Below, piece by piece: positions 48,285 through 59,436 of a stretch of 64,000 bases of DNA. This stretch comes from Melanocharis versteri (taxonomy: Eukaryota; Chordata; Aves; Passeriformes; Melanocharitidae). Numbering within the stretch: position 1 is the first letter of the stretch; each line of letters starts with the position of its first letter. The DNA lies in contig VZTG01003210.1 of assembly GCA_013397845.1 (NCBI GenBank), forward strand, positions 617,493 through 681,492. The letters are read 5' to 3'. Under the pieces are notes generated by a model. That model was not told where the DNA came from. It ran no database searches and saw only the letters and a program-made list of their open reading frames with translations. The position numbers were made by a program, and so were the translations under genes.

Positions 48285-48785
48285 GTTTTTTCCCTACGCA
48301 TACGGTTATAAACCATTATGAAATCACCTTTCAATCTTTCTTTTTACAAGCTTAACAAAATGAGTGCTTTAAATTTCTCACTGTAGGTCATTACATCTCC
48401 AGCCATTAAATACTTTTTTATGGCTCTTTTTAACACCCTCGCCAACATCCTTTAAAAATACGGAGACCAGAGCAGCACAGAGCATTGCAATAACAACCAC
48501 ACAGAGGTAAGCTCACCTCCCTCCCCTCCTGTGTTTATACACCCATGGATGGCATTAACCCGTTTCCCACAGCTCTGCAAAAAGCCTTTTGGAGTCATAT
48601 ATCTACTGTGACCCCTAAATTCCTTTCAGAGTCACTGTTTTCTGAGGCAGACTGCTCCATTCTCCAGGCTTCACTTGTACTTCCCAGTCTGTTATCTGAC
48701 ATTTGGTGAGACAGAACGAAACGTGTTTTGATTGAAGGGTACCCATTTGCCAAGTAAAGTAGCTCCTGCAGTCTTTTTTTTTTTT
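48285..48785 (-). mobile_element. Ancient CR1 LINE fragment (about 500 bp)
   Basis: This is a very diverged antisense CR1 of the type shared across amniotes (also known from turtles and crocodilians), older than ordinary avian subfamilies. Readable landmarks in order are GGTTATAAACCATTATGAAATCACCTTTCAATC; AAATTTCTCACTGTAGGTC; TATGGCTCTTTTTAACACC; GCCAACATCCTTTAAAAATACGGAGACCAGA; ATGGCATTAACCCG; GTGACCCCTAAATTCCTTTCAGAGTCACTG; and GGCAGACTGCTCCATTCTCCAG. It closes at a T12 run (48,774-48,785). The match is to phrases I remember, not a search, and many indels make the edges soft. It carries a GAG|GTAAGC donor-like site near 48,507 by chance. Confidence 0.75.
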
Positions 48786-51700
48786 CCATGCCATCAGTCC
48801 TCACCTCTTCTGCAAGATTATCAGAAGTGATTTTTTATTCACTTCTATGTAGTTGCTGTAAATGTTTTCAAAGTTTGCTGCTAAGATCCTCCTCAAATCT
48901 CGGCAATACGAGCAGGGAGAGGTTGGCACTACAGGCTAAGAGTGAGCTTTGTTTCAGTCATGTGCAAGTTATCTACTTACAAATGCCTCCCAACACATCC
49001 CCCAAACACATCTCTGCTTTCTACACAGCTAAATGAAGGAAGAAAGAAAGATGTTGCCGGAGAAAAGAGGTGTAGAGATCGCTCGTAACTATGGCCAAAA
49101 CTGAGGAATGGGATTCCCATTTTTGTGTCTTATTATTTGTACTTCTTGCCTAACCAGCCATAACCTGTCTAGATATTTTTGCCTCTTTCTCTTTGTGTTT
49201 TCCCTTCTCTTCAGATGTGAAAAAAGAAAAAAAAAAGGAAAGAAAATAAAATTGCCATCTATTTGTTCCATCTGTCTGGCTTTCTAAAGGGACTATGCTA
49301 ACTGAGTAGAATTTACAGTTAGTAGTAGTTGTATGCTTAAAAAATAACCTATAGTTACTCTTTCTGCCTTTAAAAGAATATTTTTTTGTTGTTGCCTTTA
49401 AGGAGAACTTGGATGCATTTGCTAATTGTCATTTTCTGATAGTTGTGGGGATTTTTGTGTGTTTTGAGTTCTCTGGTCCACAGCAAAATAGACTGCTTTG
49501 AATATAAAGCCACCAGGAATTGTATGGATGTCCAAGCGTTGCCTGTGCCAGCATCAGCAGTGTTTTTTCACAAATAAAGAGAATGAGTGTAAATGTTGTG
49601 AGATGGAGCATCTGACTTGGAGCCAGGTTTGCTGGGAGATTTATGGACAAAAAGTAGAAAAATTCCTGGGGAGGATGAATCATTCAAGGCCAGGAAAGAG
49701 GCAGGTCAGCCTCTGAGAGGAGGTCCTAGGGGAAGAAAGGCAGATCTGTCTAAATGATGGGGCAGATATCCCAATGGGATCAGAGCGCCAGGCTCAGAAA
49801 CAAAGACGCAAAGATTAGATTTGGTGCTTATGGTCTCCCCTCCAGTACCAAGTTCATTAAAGCTGCAGGAACTGATTCAGTGTGTGGAGGTTTCCTGACC
49901 TCCAGGTCACACAATAAGCTTGTTTCATAAGGCATACTCACTTTCCATCTCTGCTTTCTCATTCACTTTCTGTCTTGCTCTCCCCTTCCCCACGCTCTTT
50001 GTAGCCTCCAGTCCCAGACTTTCCCTTTGGGACCTTTATCACATCTCACTGTGCTCATATCTCAGGCTTTGTCCCACCACCAGTAACCTTGCAGGCCCAC
50101 ACTCTTCTCCCATTGTTCCCAAAAACCACAGTTCTTTCCACACAGAGCTGCCATTCCCATCACTATCTCTCCCTATTTGACACTGGGATCCTTCCTCTCA
50201 TCACACTGCTTGACTTTATCTTCCCTGCATCTGGATCTGGGAGGTTTCCTTGAGCTCTTACCAGGATTTCACTGAGAGCACCAGAACAAGACTCTCAGAT
50301 TCCAGGCATCTGCTCCACCAGGTGGGACCTGAAGTATCTTAGAAGACAATCCAAAGTCATTCTTATCCCCAGCAGGAGCATTGCCCGTGTAGATGGTCAC
50401 TTTTGGGAATATGCAAATGTTTTAACATTTAACAAATCCCTGCCAAGGATGCACAGTGATTCCCCAAAGATGTAGCAAATTTGAGTAGACTTTGACAGGT
50501 AAAGAAAATTTCTGATGAAGGCCAGTCTATCTCTTTATCTAACTTCTGTTTCCAAATGATGAAAATGCTAGGGTTTTAAAAATACTCTATTTTCTTTTTA
50601 TAAAAAAAAACTTCAGTGGCTTTAGAACATCTTTGCTTTTCCTTGTGCAGAAAAGTTAAGAAAAAGTTTTCTTAAAGGAGTGATAAGATCAGTTTGCCTA
50701 ACTTGATCTGACTTTGCAATAACAATTTTGAGACAATGCAGAACAAGGTCAGTATTTCAGGATAAAATGAGTCACATCTTTTATTCTACATTGCCTTCAA
50801 TGTAACTAGCTGTTTGAAATTATGCAGGAAACCAGAATTAACACGCCTGGCTGCTGAAGAAAAAATAAACCCAGCAGACAAATCAATAGTATTTTCAATA
50901 ACATCTGTGAATGCTGACAAATCACAGCTCCATGACATCCTCCCTAACCCAGTGGTGCGACTTTGTTCTAGTCATGTCTCAGACGGTCAGTGACTCAAAT
51001 TTCCTGCAGCAAACAGGCATTTCTTAGAGCTCTTCTAACCAAACATTGACAGGTCCAAGGCCTGTTCAGTTATTGATACACAATTTTAACTTCCAATCTT
51101 TATCTATCTCATGTAGCACTTCCCCATTTAATGGAGGCTGTTTTTTGTCCTCCTGGATTTATCACTGTTCTGTAACAGTATTTTAACTGCATTTCTAATC
51201 TGTTAAATCACATCTTGCAAATACAATTTATATTGATCTGGAATTCAATTCTTCTTAATTTGGTTTCTGATAGTATTGTATGAAAATATTTGCACAAGCA
51301 ATTTAGTATGTATTACAAAAGGGTGAGGTATCAAGTCTGATATTTCTTTTGTTGAATAGACAAATATCTATTTTATTCTCCTAAATTATCCTAACAATAA
51401 AAAAAAATCTGTATTACAAAGCAGCTTTAAAGAATTAGTAGTGGATATCATTCTTTCTGCAGTTATGCCATTGCTTCCTTCTCTATCTAGTTATATAGAG
51501 TATTTACAGATAGTTTTAATTTTAAATATTTAGAGGCTTGATTTACCTGTTCTGATTTTTTTACTCTGAATGCTTATGAAGTGACGTCTCAACTTCATTG
51601 TATGGCAAGTGATACAACATATAAACCCTAAGAAATCCCAATCCTAAATTTTTGCCCCAGGCTACCCATGGAACAAGCAGTAAATTCATAATAAATATAT

Positions 51701-53375
51701 TGATTTCAAAGTGTGCGTTTTGGGCTGGCAGATGTACATGAGAAAACAGTGTTTGGTCCATTGATTTCTGATAATTATTTGTATTTGCCTATGTGTGATC
51801 ATTACACCAAACTTGTAGTTTAAAATGAAGTTTCTCAAGGTTGAGTCCAGAGCTGTTATAGAGCATTAGAGCCTAGGAGGTCTCCCAAGTAGTAACAGTG
51901 CATTAAACTCACCATTAAAGAAATGCTATTCATGGAAATGGGAGAAATCAGGTGCATTTTCTAAAATTCACTTAGATAACCAAACCGTCTGAGAGCAAAA
52001 GGAAACATCGCAGGTGTAGCTTGGTACATGGTGTGCTCCATAACAAACCTATGGTAGACCATTAATCTAAATTTTTTTAATTAAGTTGTGTCCATGGATG
52101 TGAAGCAAGAGATTGCTAGGGTAAAGAATGTCCACCAGCTTGTCACCTTGGAGAGCAGTTTGAAAACGGATCCACTTCCTGTGTTTGCCAAAACAAAATT
52201 TAAGTCAAATATAACCTTATAAATACCATAAATTATCCCTTATCACTAACAAGTACTTAAACAGATCTATTTCCTGTAACCAAATTTCACTCTGAACAGT
52301 CAGTAAGTAGAATATATGCAGACTGTATAAAGGTCTTTTTTCAAAATACTGTGACAAAGTTTTTCTGAGGGTCCAGATTCTCAGTATTCAGTTACAATTT
52401 CGATTTTCCTTCAACTGCAGCATATATGCAACATAACCCCCCATTATTTTATTTTGATGAATACAAACCCAGTGCAATGTGTATGACAAGAAATGTGTTC
52501 TGTGAACCAAAATTTGGAAAGTAATAAAAAAGTATACTTAAAAAGGAGTACCAATTACCGTATCTTCTAATCAAACTTCCATGGTTCAGAATTTCAGAGG
52601 TTTATTCCAGTAAACCAGCACAGGTTTCTAAAATTTGTTTCTCCTGAGATTTAATTGTGTCACATTTCCTCTGTGTCTAGAGAAGTCCAGTGTCTAAAGG
52701 CCAGATGATTCTTCACCTCTCTTACAATTTCCAGAAAGTGAGGCCATCAAAACTTGTGAGTCAACACCTTCTATCCTTGTTATATGAAAAATTCTAAGAT
52801 GCACCTGGCTGTCCTTGGCCTGTGGGACCATTCCAGCTTTTAGGGATTATTGGAACAACAGAGTTCCTTGTGCTCATAACATCGTCCTGGGGATTTTCTG
52901 TGAAATATTAAGGGCCAGAACTGTCACTGTCTCTACGGCAAATTGGGACACTCTATAGACAAAATTAACTGCCAGGTTTCCTGTCAAGTTTGACTCTTCA
53001 GCAACTGTGCAGCTGGGGTGGTGAGAAGTTGCCAGATTGCAGGAAATAATTATAGTGAAATTTCACAAAAATGCAAATATATAAACCAAAACTAATTAAA
53101 ATAGGGAAATGATCATAGTAATTGACCTTTACAGAACGCATATAGTATGGACTTCAAATGGGAAAATAAGTGCAACCAGGTGATGGTGATGAAACAGCAA
53201 ATGCAATTCCATGGTAACCCTCCCTTTTTCTGCGTCTCGTTTTAATTGTGTCTAAACACATAACAGACTTCATGCTTCAAGAGTCCTTACGGAGAATTAA
53301 AGCCCAAAATCCCCATTGTAGTTTTTTTTTGCCATCTTGGGATGTTTTTGTGGCTTTTTTTGGTGAGGTGTTGTG

Positions 53376-53443
53376 TTTGGGTTTTTTTTTTTTCCTTTTA
53401 GAGGGGGGGGGGTTTGTGATTTTTTTTTTTTTTTTTTTTTTTT
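53376..53443. repeat. T12, G10 and T24 homopolymers
   Basis: Three homopolymers lie in 68 bases: T12 (53,382-53,393), G10 (53,403-53,412) and T24 (53,420-53,443). T24 is the longest in the window. On the minus strand it would read as a poly-A tail, but no retroposon body or target-site duplication is visible. Confidence 0.9.
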
Positions 53444-54284
53444 GAGCAGATTAAGGAGAAAATTAGCACCTAAATTCTTTCACAAACAATTGTGAAAGAT
53501 CCCAGGCTGATGTGAGCTTGCTTCAACTCCAGTTTTTTTCTTTCACCTATCCATTAAACAATCCTTGCCCCTGCCCAGGTTGCTGGGCTTCGTTCCTTGT
53601 TGGAGCTCAGCAGTGCGGCAGAAATCAATCTGCATCCTCTTCCCGTTGTTTAGTGAGTCAAAGTGACTCACGCAGTGGCAAAAGTTGACTGGCAGGACTC
53701 TACAGCCTCAGGGGGTGGTGGAAAAGGACCTGGCAGCAAACCATGAGATCACATCTGCTCCATCACAAGGGTTCGCACAAAGAGCCTTTTTTGACGAACT
53801 GACTGCAGAAAAAACTCCACAGCCAGCACCTTTGCTTTTCTGCTAGAAGTTGTCTGGTTTTTTTTAGGAAGAATGCAGCAGTGCTCCAGAAACAACCTGG
53901 GCCTAACAAAGGAGCTATCCAGGTTTTGACCCCTGGAGATCCCTGTATTGTGTCCTGAAAATTAAGTGGGTCATGTAAGAATTTGCAAGGCTTAACAGCA
54001 AAGTGATCCTGCTCGTCCTACTGTGGGGGAAGAAAAGGAGCAAAAAGTTCCAGGATGTGAAACTTCAACACGAGATGACTTTTCCTCACATGTCTACCTC
54101 TTAATACACGAGGGCAGTGAAAACAGTGTGCTGTGAAGAACTTCTCCAGTAAAGGAGTGAGAGATTTCAGTGAGAGAAAATGCTGTCTTGAAAGAGGAAT
54201 GCTCTAAATTCCTTAATAATGAGTGATACAATCACAGACTGAAATGATACGTTCTCTAGCTAGCAGTGTTATTTAGTAGGGATC

Positions 54285-54360
54285 AAAAAAAAAAAAAAAA
54301 AGGAAGAAAAGCAAAATCAAACAAAAAAAGATAAATGTTGTGACTTGGCCAAAAAAAAAA
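54285..54360. repeat. A-rich low-complexity tract
   Basis: A17 at 54,285-54,301, then AAGAAAAGCAAAATCAAAC and A7, and A10 at 54,351-54,360. A low-complexity A-rich stretch; no attached element recognised. Confidence 0.85.
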
Positions 54361-55112
54361 CCATACTGAATGAACTTTTTTAATAGTTCATCTGTCTTTT
54401 CAAGTGATATTTGGTAGTTAAGTGAATGGAGAGAGACACAAAGCCTACAAGGAAAGACTAAGAAAATAATGAAAGGAGGAACAAAGGTGCTAAAACTCCG
54501 CTTAGTTAAAGATTAAGATATTTTTTTTTGCAGCAGCAGGGGTCTGGCCTAAACAATGCTTCTAAAATACGGCCACAAAGCATAAAACCTTAAATGAGCT
54601 AACAGGTGAGGAAGGAGTATACCTTTTGTCATTACTTTAATATAGGGGAAATAAATTCTTATCTTTAAATGTTAGCATTGCATAGCTGAGCCAATGCCTT
54701 TGGAATGACCTGCATTGTAAAGACCTTGTGGATTAACACAATTCAGCAGTCTTAGTCATAATTTCTGAAGTCCTGCCTGGATTCACATATCTTTGTTTAA
54801 AGTCATCTTCAGGTGAGTTTGTTCTGAATCATCTGTTTACTCATGCAGTCTCTGGACTTCTGGCTTTTGTAGCAAAAAAAAACCCACCATAATTTAAAAA
54901 ATACCATCTCTGTTTTTTCTTCCTTGCACGGAGGATTGGGCTAATAGAAAATTTATCTTATTTAAATCAACAAGCTTTTGTACATTATTTTAATCAGAAT
55001 AGTCATCGAGGCACTACAATAAGTTTCTGCAGCCTGATTTCTGACATTCAGATATTGAGAATTCATGTTTTTTTAATTGCAGAGTAAAGAATGCTTTGCC
55101 ATTTTTCTCTAG

Positions 55113-55338
55113 GAATGCAAGAACCAACACAGAAATGCGACAGGCTGTAAATTTGATGTCTTGTACTGCAATTTTTTATTTATCCTCATGGGACTCTTTG
55201 AGATTTCCCAGATCTACCATGGAATCGCCTGATGTTCTTCATCAGCTTTTAAAACCAGAATTGTTACAAATGAGAGCTTACAGTGGCAGCCCTGGTTTAT
55301 TTTATGTGATGCCGCCACATAATAATTGTATTACATAA
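55113..55338 (+). other. Possible terminal exon, unproven
   Basis: GCCATTTTTCTCTAG ends at 55,112, a good acceptor. It is followed by 226 nt open in one frame to TAA at 55,336-55,338, about 74 codons. The peptide includes TEMRQAVNLMSC and ESPDVLHQLLKPELLQMRAY and ends PPHNNCIT; it looks protein-like but I know no family. An AATAAA does not follow within the next few hundred bases, which argues against a last exon. The interval could equally be a conserved non-coding element; AT-rich motifs (ATAATAATTGTATTACAT) close it. Confidence 0.15.
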
Positions 55339-55577
55339 GTTTGGCAGCATTTCACAGCTGCACTAAGTCATGTTAATGGGAGGTATCCAGTTCCTAATGT
55401 TGAAAAGTGCTCCTACACAGAAGCTGATTGAATAGGTTTGCTCACTAGCAAAGGCTCACTCATTTATTTCAGTTTTTAAAGGGAGGCCTGACATTATCCA
55501 ATTTGTATGTCTGATGAAAAGTTTCATTAAAGGGTGGACAAAGTGGTGTGGAATGAAATCTGAGCATTCACAAAGGG

Positions 55578-55591
55578 AAAAAAAAAAAAAA
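55578..55591. repeat. Poly-A run (A14)
   Basis: A homopolymer followed by ACAAAAACTAAATTAAAT. No element recognised. Confidence 0.85.
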
Positions 55592-55859
55592 CAAAAACTA
55601 AATTAAATTTTCTTTATATGTTATTTTTTCTAACCAAGAGACCAGAAAGAAGAGCCTTCTTAAGTTACAAATTTAAAGTACTTTCAGGTTTATTTGATAC
55701 CTCTGAGACTCCACCAAATTTTCCTAATCACACAAGCCTGTCTCCAGCAGTTACATAGAGCTCAGCTGAGGCCGCAGTGGTTAAGCAGAGGTATAATGAA
55801 GAGCTCAGACACTCCAGGATGGAGGTTGTGCAGTTCAGCAAACCAACAGTTTATCAGGT

Positions 55860-56310
55860 CCAGGGTGGTCTAACTTGCAGCTGGTGCCAAGTGTGCCCGT
55901 GGGACTCCTTCCTGCTGCTGCCTGCAGAGCAGCCCCTGCCTCTCCTCCCTGCCAGCGCCTCTTCTCCCCGCCATTCCCACAAGGATGCCTGATCCTTCCG
56001 TGTTCAGAGAAACACAGACACCTACCTGGCTGTGTGGGGCAAACTGCTGCTCCTCCCGGCCTCCTGCACACCTTCAAACATCTGTCCAGGCAGGGGATTC
56101 CCATCCCTGCTCAATGGTAGCAAGCTGTTTCATCCCTATTTTCCATCAGCCGCTATCTGGTTTGCTTGACCTTGTGCCAGCAGATGCTCCTGCTTCCCAG
56201 CTGCACCCAGCATGGATCCTGCCAGTGTGTGCATCTGGAGTGAGCACAGGGGAAGCTCTGCACCTGCTCTTCTTCCTGTCTCAGAGAAGGCAGTGGCCAT
56301 GTGGAGCTAC
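55860..56310. other. GC-rich block of unknown nature
   Basis: About 450 bp of markedly higher G+C than the flanks, with open frames on both strands (71-137 codons). It contains pyrimidine-rich phrases (CCTGCCTCTCCTCCCTGCCAG, CTGCTCCTCCCGGCCTCC). CpG is present but not dense enough for an island. The composition resembles the LTR-like block at 58.8-59.4 kb, so a decayed retroviral-type repeat, perhaps on the minus strand, is possible. I could not identify termini. No splice pair stands out. Confidence 0.25.
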
Positions 56311-58271
56311 TTGTAGGCCATTTTCGACCTATGGATGGCTTTTTTATCCTTCACTAGCAGGTGATGACGACACCATCACCATTTCAGACCCTGAGTGACT
56401 CAGTTTGTGATGTGCTCAGCAGGCTCCAGATGTGAACCTGGCACTGGCTCAGTGTTACTGCTAGATTCTGTCTCTGAAAGGAGGCCTGGGCACACCAAGT
56501 ATCTCCAGTGAGTCACAAGCATCTGCATCTGTGCACCAAGACGAGGGAATCTCAGGCATTGAGACAATTTCAAGCTTATAAAACCCATCCTCCATGTATG
56601 TGGATGGCTCTGGAAGAATGTGGCAGAAACAGAAGACGTAAGCACTGGATTAAACATACTGTGTGCAAATCTCATCATAATGGTTCAGCTTGTTTCGTGG
56701 GACCAGCTCACCTGATACTAGTACAAGGAAAAAAATAACAGACCTGAGACAACCTTAAATGTTTAAAATAGTAATAAAAAATGCATTTAAGGTTATTAAT
56801 CTATTATAAACCTAGTAATGTACATGCTTACTTTCTGTTTTCACTTTCCCAAAGCTGTGCCTTTCTAAACTGAAAGAGTCAGGAAGCCTCTGCTGCATTC
56901 CCAGGTCTGGAACCCACACACTTTTCAGAGCATCCTTCAGGGTAGGTTATGGGCAAGTCTGAGAGGGCCTAACTTGTGACACAGAAACTTTGCCAGATTT
57001 CATGGTTTTGGGTCAAACACAGCTCATGGACAGTGGCACAGGCAGGAGGAGAACAGTTGGCACAGCACTGCTTCCTGAAAAAGTTTCTCCTTGCTCCTCA
57101 GGGAACATGAGTCTTCAGCCAAGGGATCAGGGCACTAAAAGATGAAACACAGGGTACAGTCTTTGCCTGAAGCAGTACCTATGAACATTAGTCGATAAAA
57201 TAAGTCCTTTGAATAGGAATGGAAATCCAAGATTTCACTCTTTCCATGAAAATATTTAAACCTTCATGATGGACTGGAATTTAAAATCATCCTTGAACTC
57301 AGTTAGCATACCCTTCTTTAGCACACTGTATTTTGTAGCTCCCATTTCAAGAAGGAAAGTAATTTGCCTGTGAACTACCTTTGAAATACTCGTCTTTATG
57401 TTGCCATAACTCCTTTGCAAAACTGCCTGTAGTGGTAACAAGTCTATGCAAGGTCCTATGCATCAGTCAATCTTACAGAATTTTATTGGCAGTGCAGGAG
57501 AGACACAAGAGTCATTTCAAAAGGCATTTGCTGTCTAAATAAAACAAAATATCCAAGTATAGAAAGTGCTATATGAAGGAGACAACATCTTACAGCTACA
57601 CAGTAAAATGAAAATGAAATCTATGTACCCATGATGAAAGGAAAAAATACCCTTCACTTATAATTGTAAAGTAGAAAGAACAAAAAATACTTGCTAGGTT
57701 ATGATCTTCAGACCAGGATCAGGTTGAGAAAGGGAAGCTCATGTGTCCAACACCTTTTTTTAAGAAATAAAGACTACACAAATAAAATAACTTTTAACAC
57801 AACAGAGTATTATCAAGGTTGAATTAAAATATAGTTCACCTTTCAGCATTGTACAAAAGACACTGTTAAAATAAATGGTGCTAATTTAGTGCGAGGGTAA
57901 AATGACCTGATTGACAGCTGTGGGGAATTTTTTTCAGAAAACAGTACTAGAAAGGAAAATTTCCCTACGTTGTCATCATCAATTCAACTTACCTAGAAAG
58001 AGTTATCATGGAGGTAATTACTGCGTCAAACCTACCCGTATTTTTTATCTTTTTTTTGGTCACATGGCTTCTGCCTCACTGGGTTTTATCTTGATACTGT
58101 CGAGTTCATTGCATCTAGTCCAGCAAGCAGGCATCGCATCACACTGGCCAGAATACTCTGGGGGGTGGACAGATCCCAGACCAAATACTGGCTGTTCCTT
58201 GCTCTCAGAAGAGTGAGAAACATCTGTGCATGGCCAGAGGTGCAGCACAGCAGCAAAGCAGGTGGTGTGGA

Positions 58272-58360
58272 CACACATCCCATGGCCGTGCCATGCTCAT
58301 ACTCATTCCCATACCCATGGCTGTGTCCACGCTCATGCCCTGCCCGTGTCCTGCTCATCC
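58272..58360. repeat. Degenerate CATGCTCAT/CCCATG repeat
   Basis: Loose repetition of CCATG, GCTCAT and CCCATACCC units for about 90 bp. The minus strand translates into alternating His/Gly-rich peptide (HERGHSHGYG). A decayed short tandem repeat in a GC-rich context, not a coding motif. Confidence 0.6.
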
Positions 58361-58431
58361 ATGCAGCTGCTCAGACCAGCTCAGCCCTGCTCCAGAGCCG
58401 TGCCTGGGCTTGGCCTGGGCCAGGGATACCA

Positions 58432-58485
58432 GGACTGGGTACTCTGAGCCCGCAAAGGAGCCTGGATTGGGTGCTCTGAGCCTGC
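58432..58485. repeat. 22-bp tandem pair, 32-bp period
   Basis: GGACTGGGTACTCTGAGCCCGC (58,432-58,453) and GGATTGGGTGCTCTGAGCCTGC (58,464-58,485) differ at three positions and are separated by ten bases. A local duplication 300 bp before the LTR-like block. Confidence 0.85.
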
Positions 58486-58799
58486 GCCACAGTGTGAGCC
58501 ATGGCACACTACCTAGGGGTGATCCCTAAATTTGCTCCCTAAAAGGCATTCTCATGGTGCAAGCTGGAAGGCTGACAGTCCTGGCTCCTCACACCCCTTC
58601 AGCTACAGGTCCCATTGGCTGGAATTAACTGCAGGTGCAAAAACACCATAGCAGCCAAATCCTGAAGAAGTGGCCCAAGTGGTAAGGTTTGATTTAAATA
58701 TTTCCCTTGAATTTGTGCTGGGGGCAGGTCTCAAGGAGGGGTCTCTGTGAGGAGTGGCTGGAGCTGCTCCGTGCTGAACACAGCTGATTCCAGACAACT

Positions 58800-59436
58800 C
58801 CAACTGACCCAGTGTGACAGCCACATATGAGAGAAAGGGCTGGAAGTGCCAAAGGGAGGCAGAGAACAAAAAGAGTCAGAATCAGAAGAGGCAAGGTCAG
58901 AAGAGCAGCAGGAGGAGGAAGAAGAGAAGGTTCTACCTGGCAGCAAAGGCACCCACTTCAGCCCATGCGGATGGCCATTCCCAAGGGAGCTGCCACCCTG
59001 GAAAGCCCACGCTGGAGCAGGGGAAAGATGTGAGAAGGAGAAAACCTCCGAGAAGAACAGCTGTTTTTGGACTGTGAGCCCCTGACTTGCCCTGCACTGC
59101 TCAGGTGGTGGAGTCTGGGGAGAACACGTGAAGTTGATCCTGGGAAAAGGAGGGGAAGTGTTGTTTTCAAGTTTGTGTGTATATATATACATACATATAT
59201 ATATACACACTTTTTTTTTTACAAGTACCTGCATCAGCAATTAAATATTTATTGGTATTTTTTTTTCTTTCCACAGTTTGTGTCTGTCCACAAAGGTAAT
59301 TGATGTCCCTGTCCTTATCTGAACACACAAACTGTCTTATTCTTGTTCTTCCTATTTTCTTCCCCTCATCTGAGTGAGGTGAGTAACTGAGCAGCTGGGT
59401 GGGATTTTGGCTGTCAGCCAAAGCTAACCCACCATA
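58800..59436 (+). mobile_element. Avian LTR-like repeat, decayed
   Basis: A GC-rich to T-rich block resembling an LTR-type repeat family abundant in bird genomes. Landmarks in order: GAGCAGCAGGAGGAGGAAG; GCCCACGCTGGAGCAGGGG (59,010-59,028); GTGAAGTTGATCCTGGGAAAAGG; a T-rich segment with ATTAAATATTTATTGG near 59,238 (poly-A-signal-like); GTTTGTGTCTGTCCACAAAGG; ATGTCCCTGTCCTTATCTG; GCTGTCAGCCAAAGCTAACCCACC. The same order occurs in family members I remember, and the right edge ends in ACCCACCATA where they end ACCCACCACA. No retroviral gag, pol or env sequence, primer-binding site or second LTR is visible, so it would be a solitary LTR relic. The left edge is uncertain by 100-200 bp. Confidence 0.6.
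59173..59220. repeat. (TG/TA) near-palindrome and T10
   Basis: GTGTGTATATATATACATAC is followed by its near-inverse ATATATATATACACAC (to 59,210), then ten T. It is nearly self-complementary across about 36 bp and could extrude a cruciform. It sits inside the LTR-like block, where related repeats have a simple T-rich tract, so it likely expanded after insertion. Confidence 0.85.

Larger units (their letters stand above)
48786..58799. other. Mostly AT-rich stretch without a recognised gene
   Basis: No recognisable gene. It contains long G and T homopolymers (53,403-53,443), A-rich runs (54,285-54,360 and 55,578-55,591), the exon-like interval 55,113-55,338, a GC-rich block (55,860-56,310), an acceptor at 57,937 with a 91-codon open frame to 58,216, a degenerate CATGCTCAT-like repeat (58,272-58,360) and a 22-bp tandem pair (58,432-58,485). 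From about 58.1 kb the composition becomes GC-rich up to the LTR-like block. Confidence 0.5.

Noticed and set aside
48500..48515. GAG|GTAAGC donor-like site
   Set aside because: It lies inside the ancient CR1 fragment with no exon-like open interval before it.
53420..53443. T24 as the tail of a minus-strand retroposon or processed pseudogene
   Set aside because: No body homologous to a gene or SINE and no target-site duplication.
57938..58212. Acceptor-like TTTTTTTCAG with an open run to a GTGAGA donor
   Set aside because: The tract is short with G-rich sequence upstream, the donor context (AAGA|GTGAGA) is weak, and the frame crosses into GC-rich repeat-like DNA.
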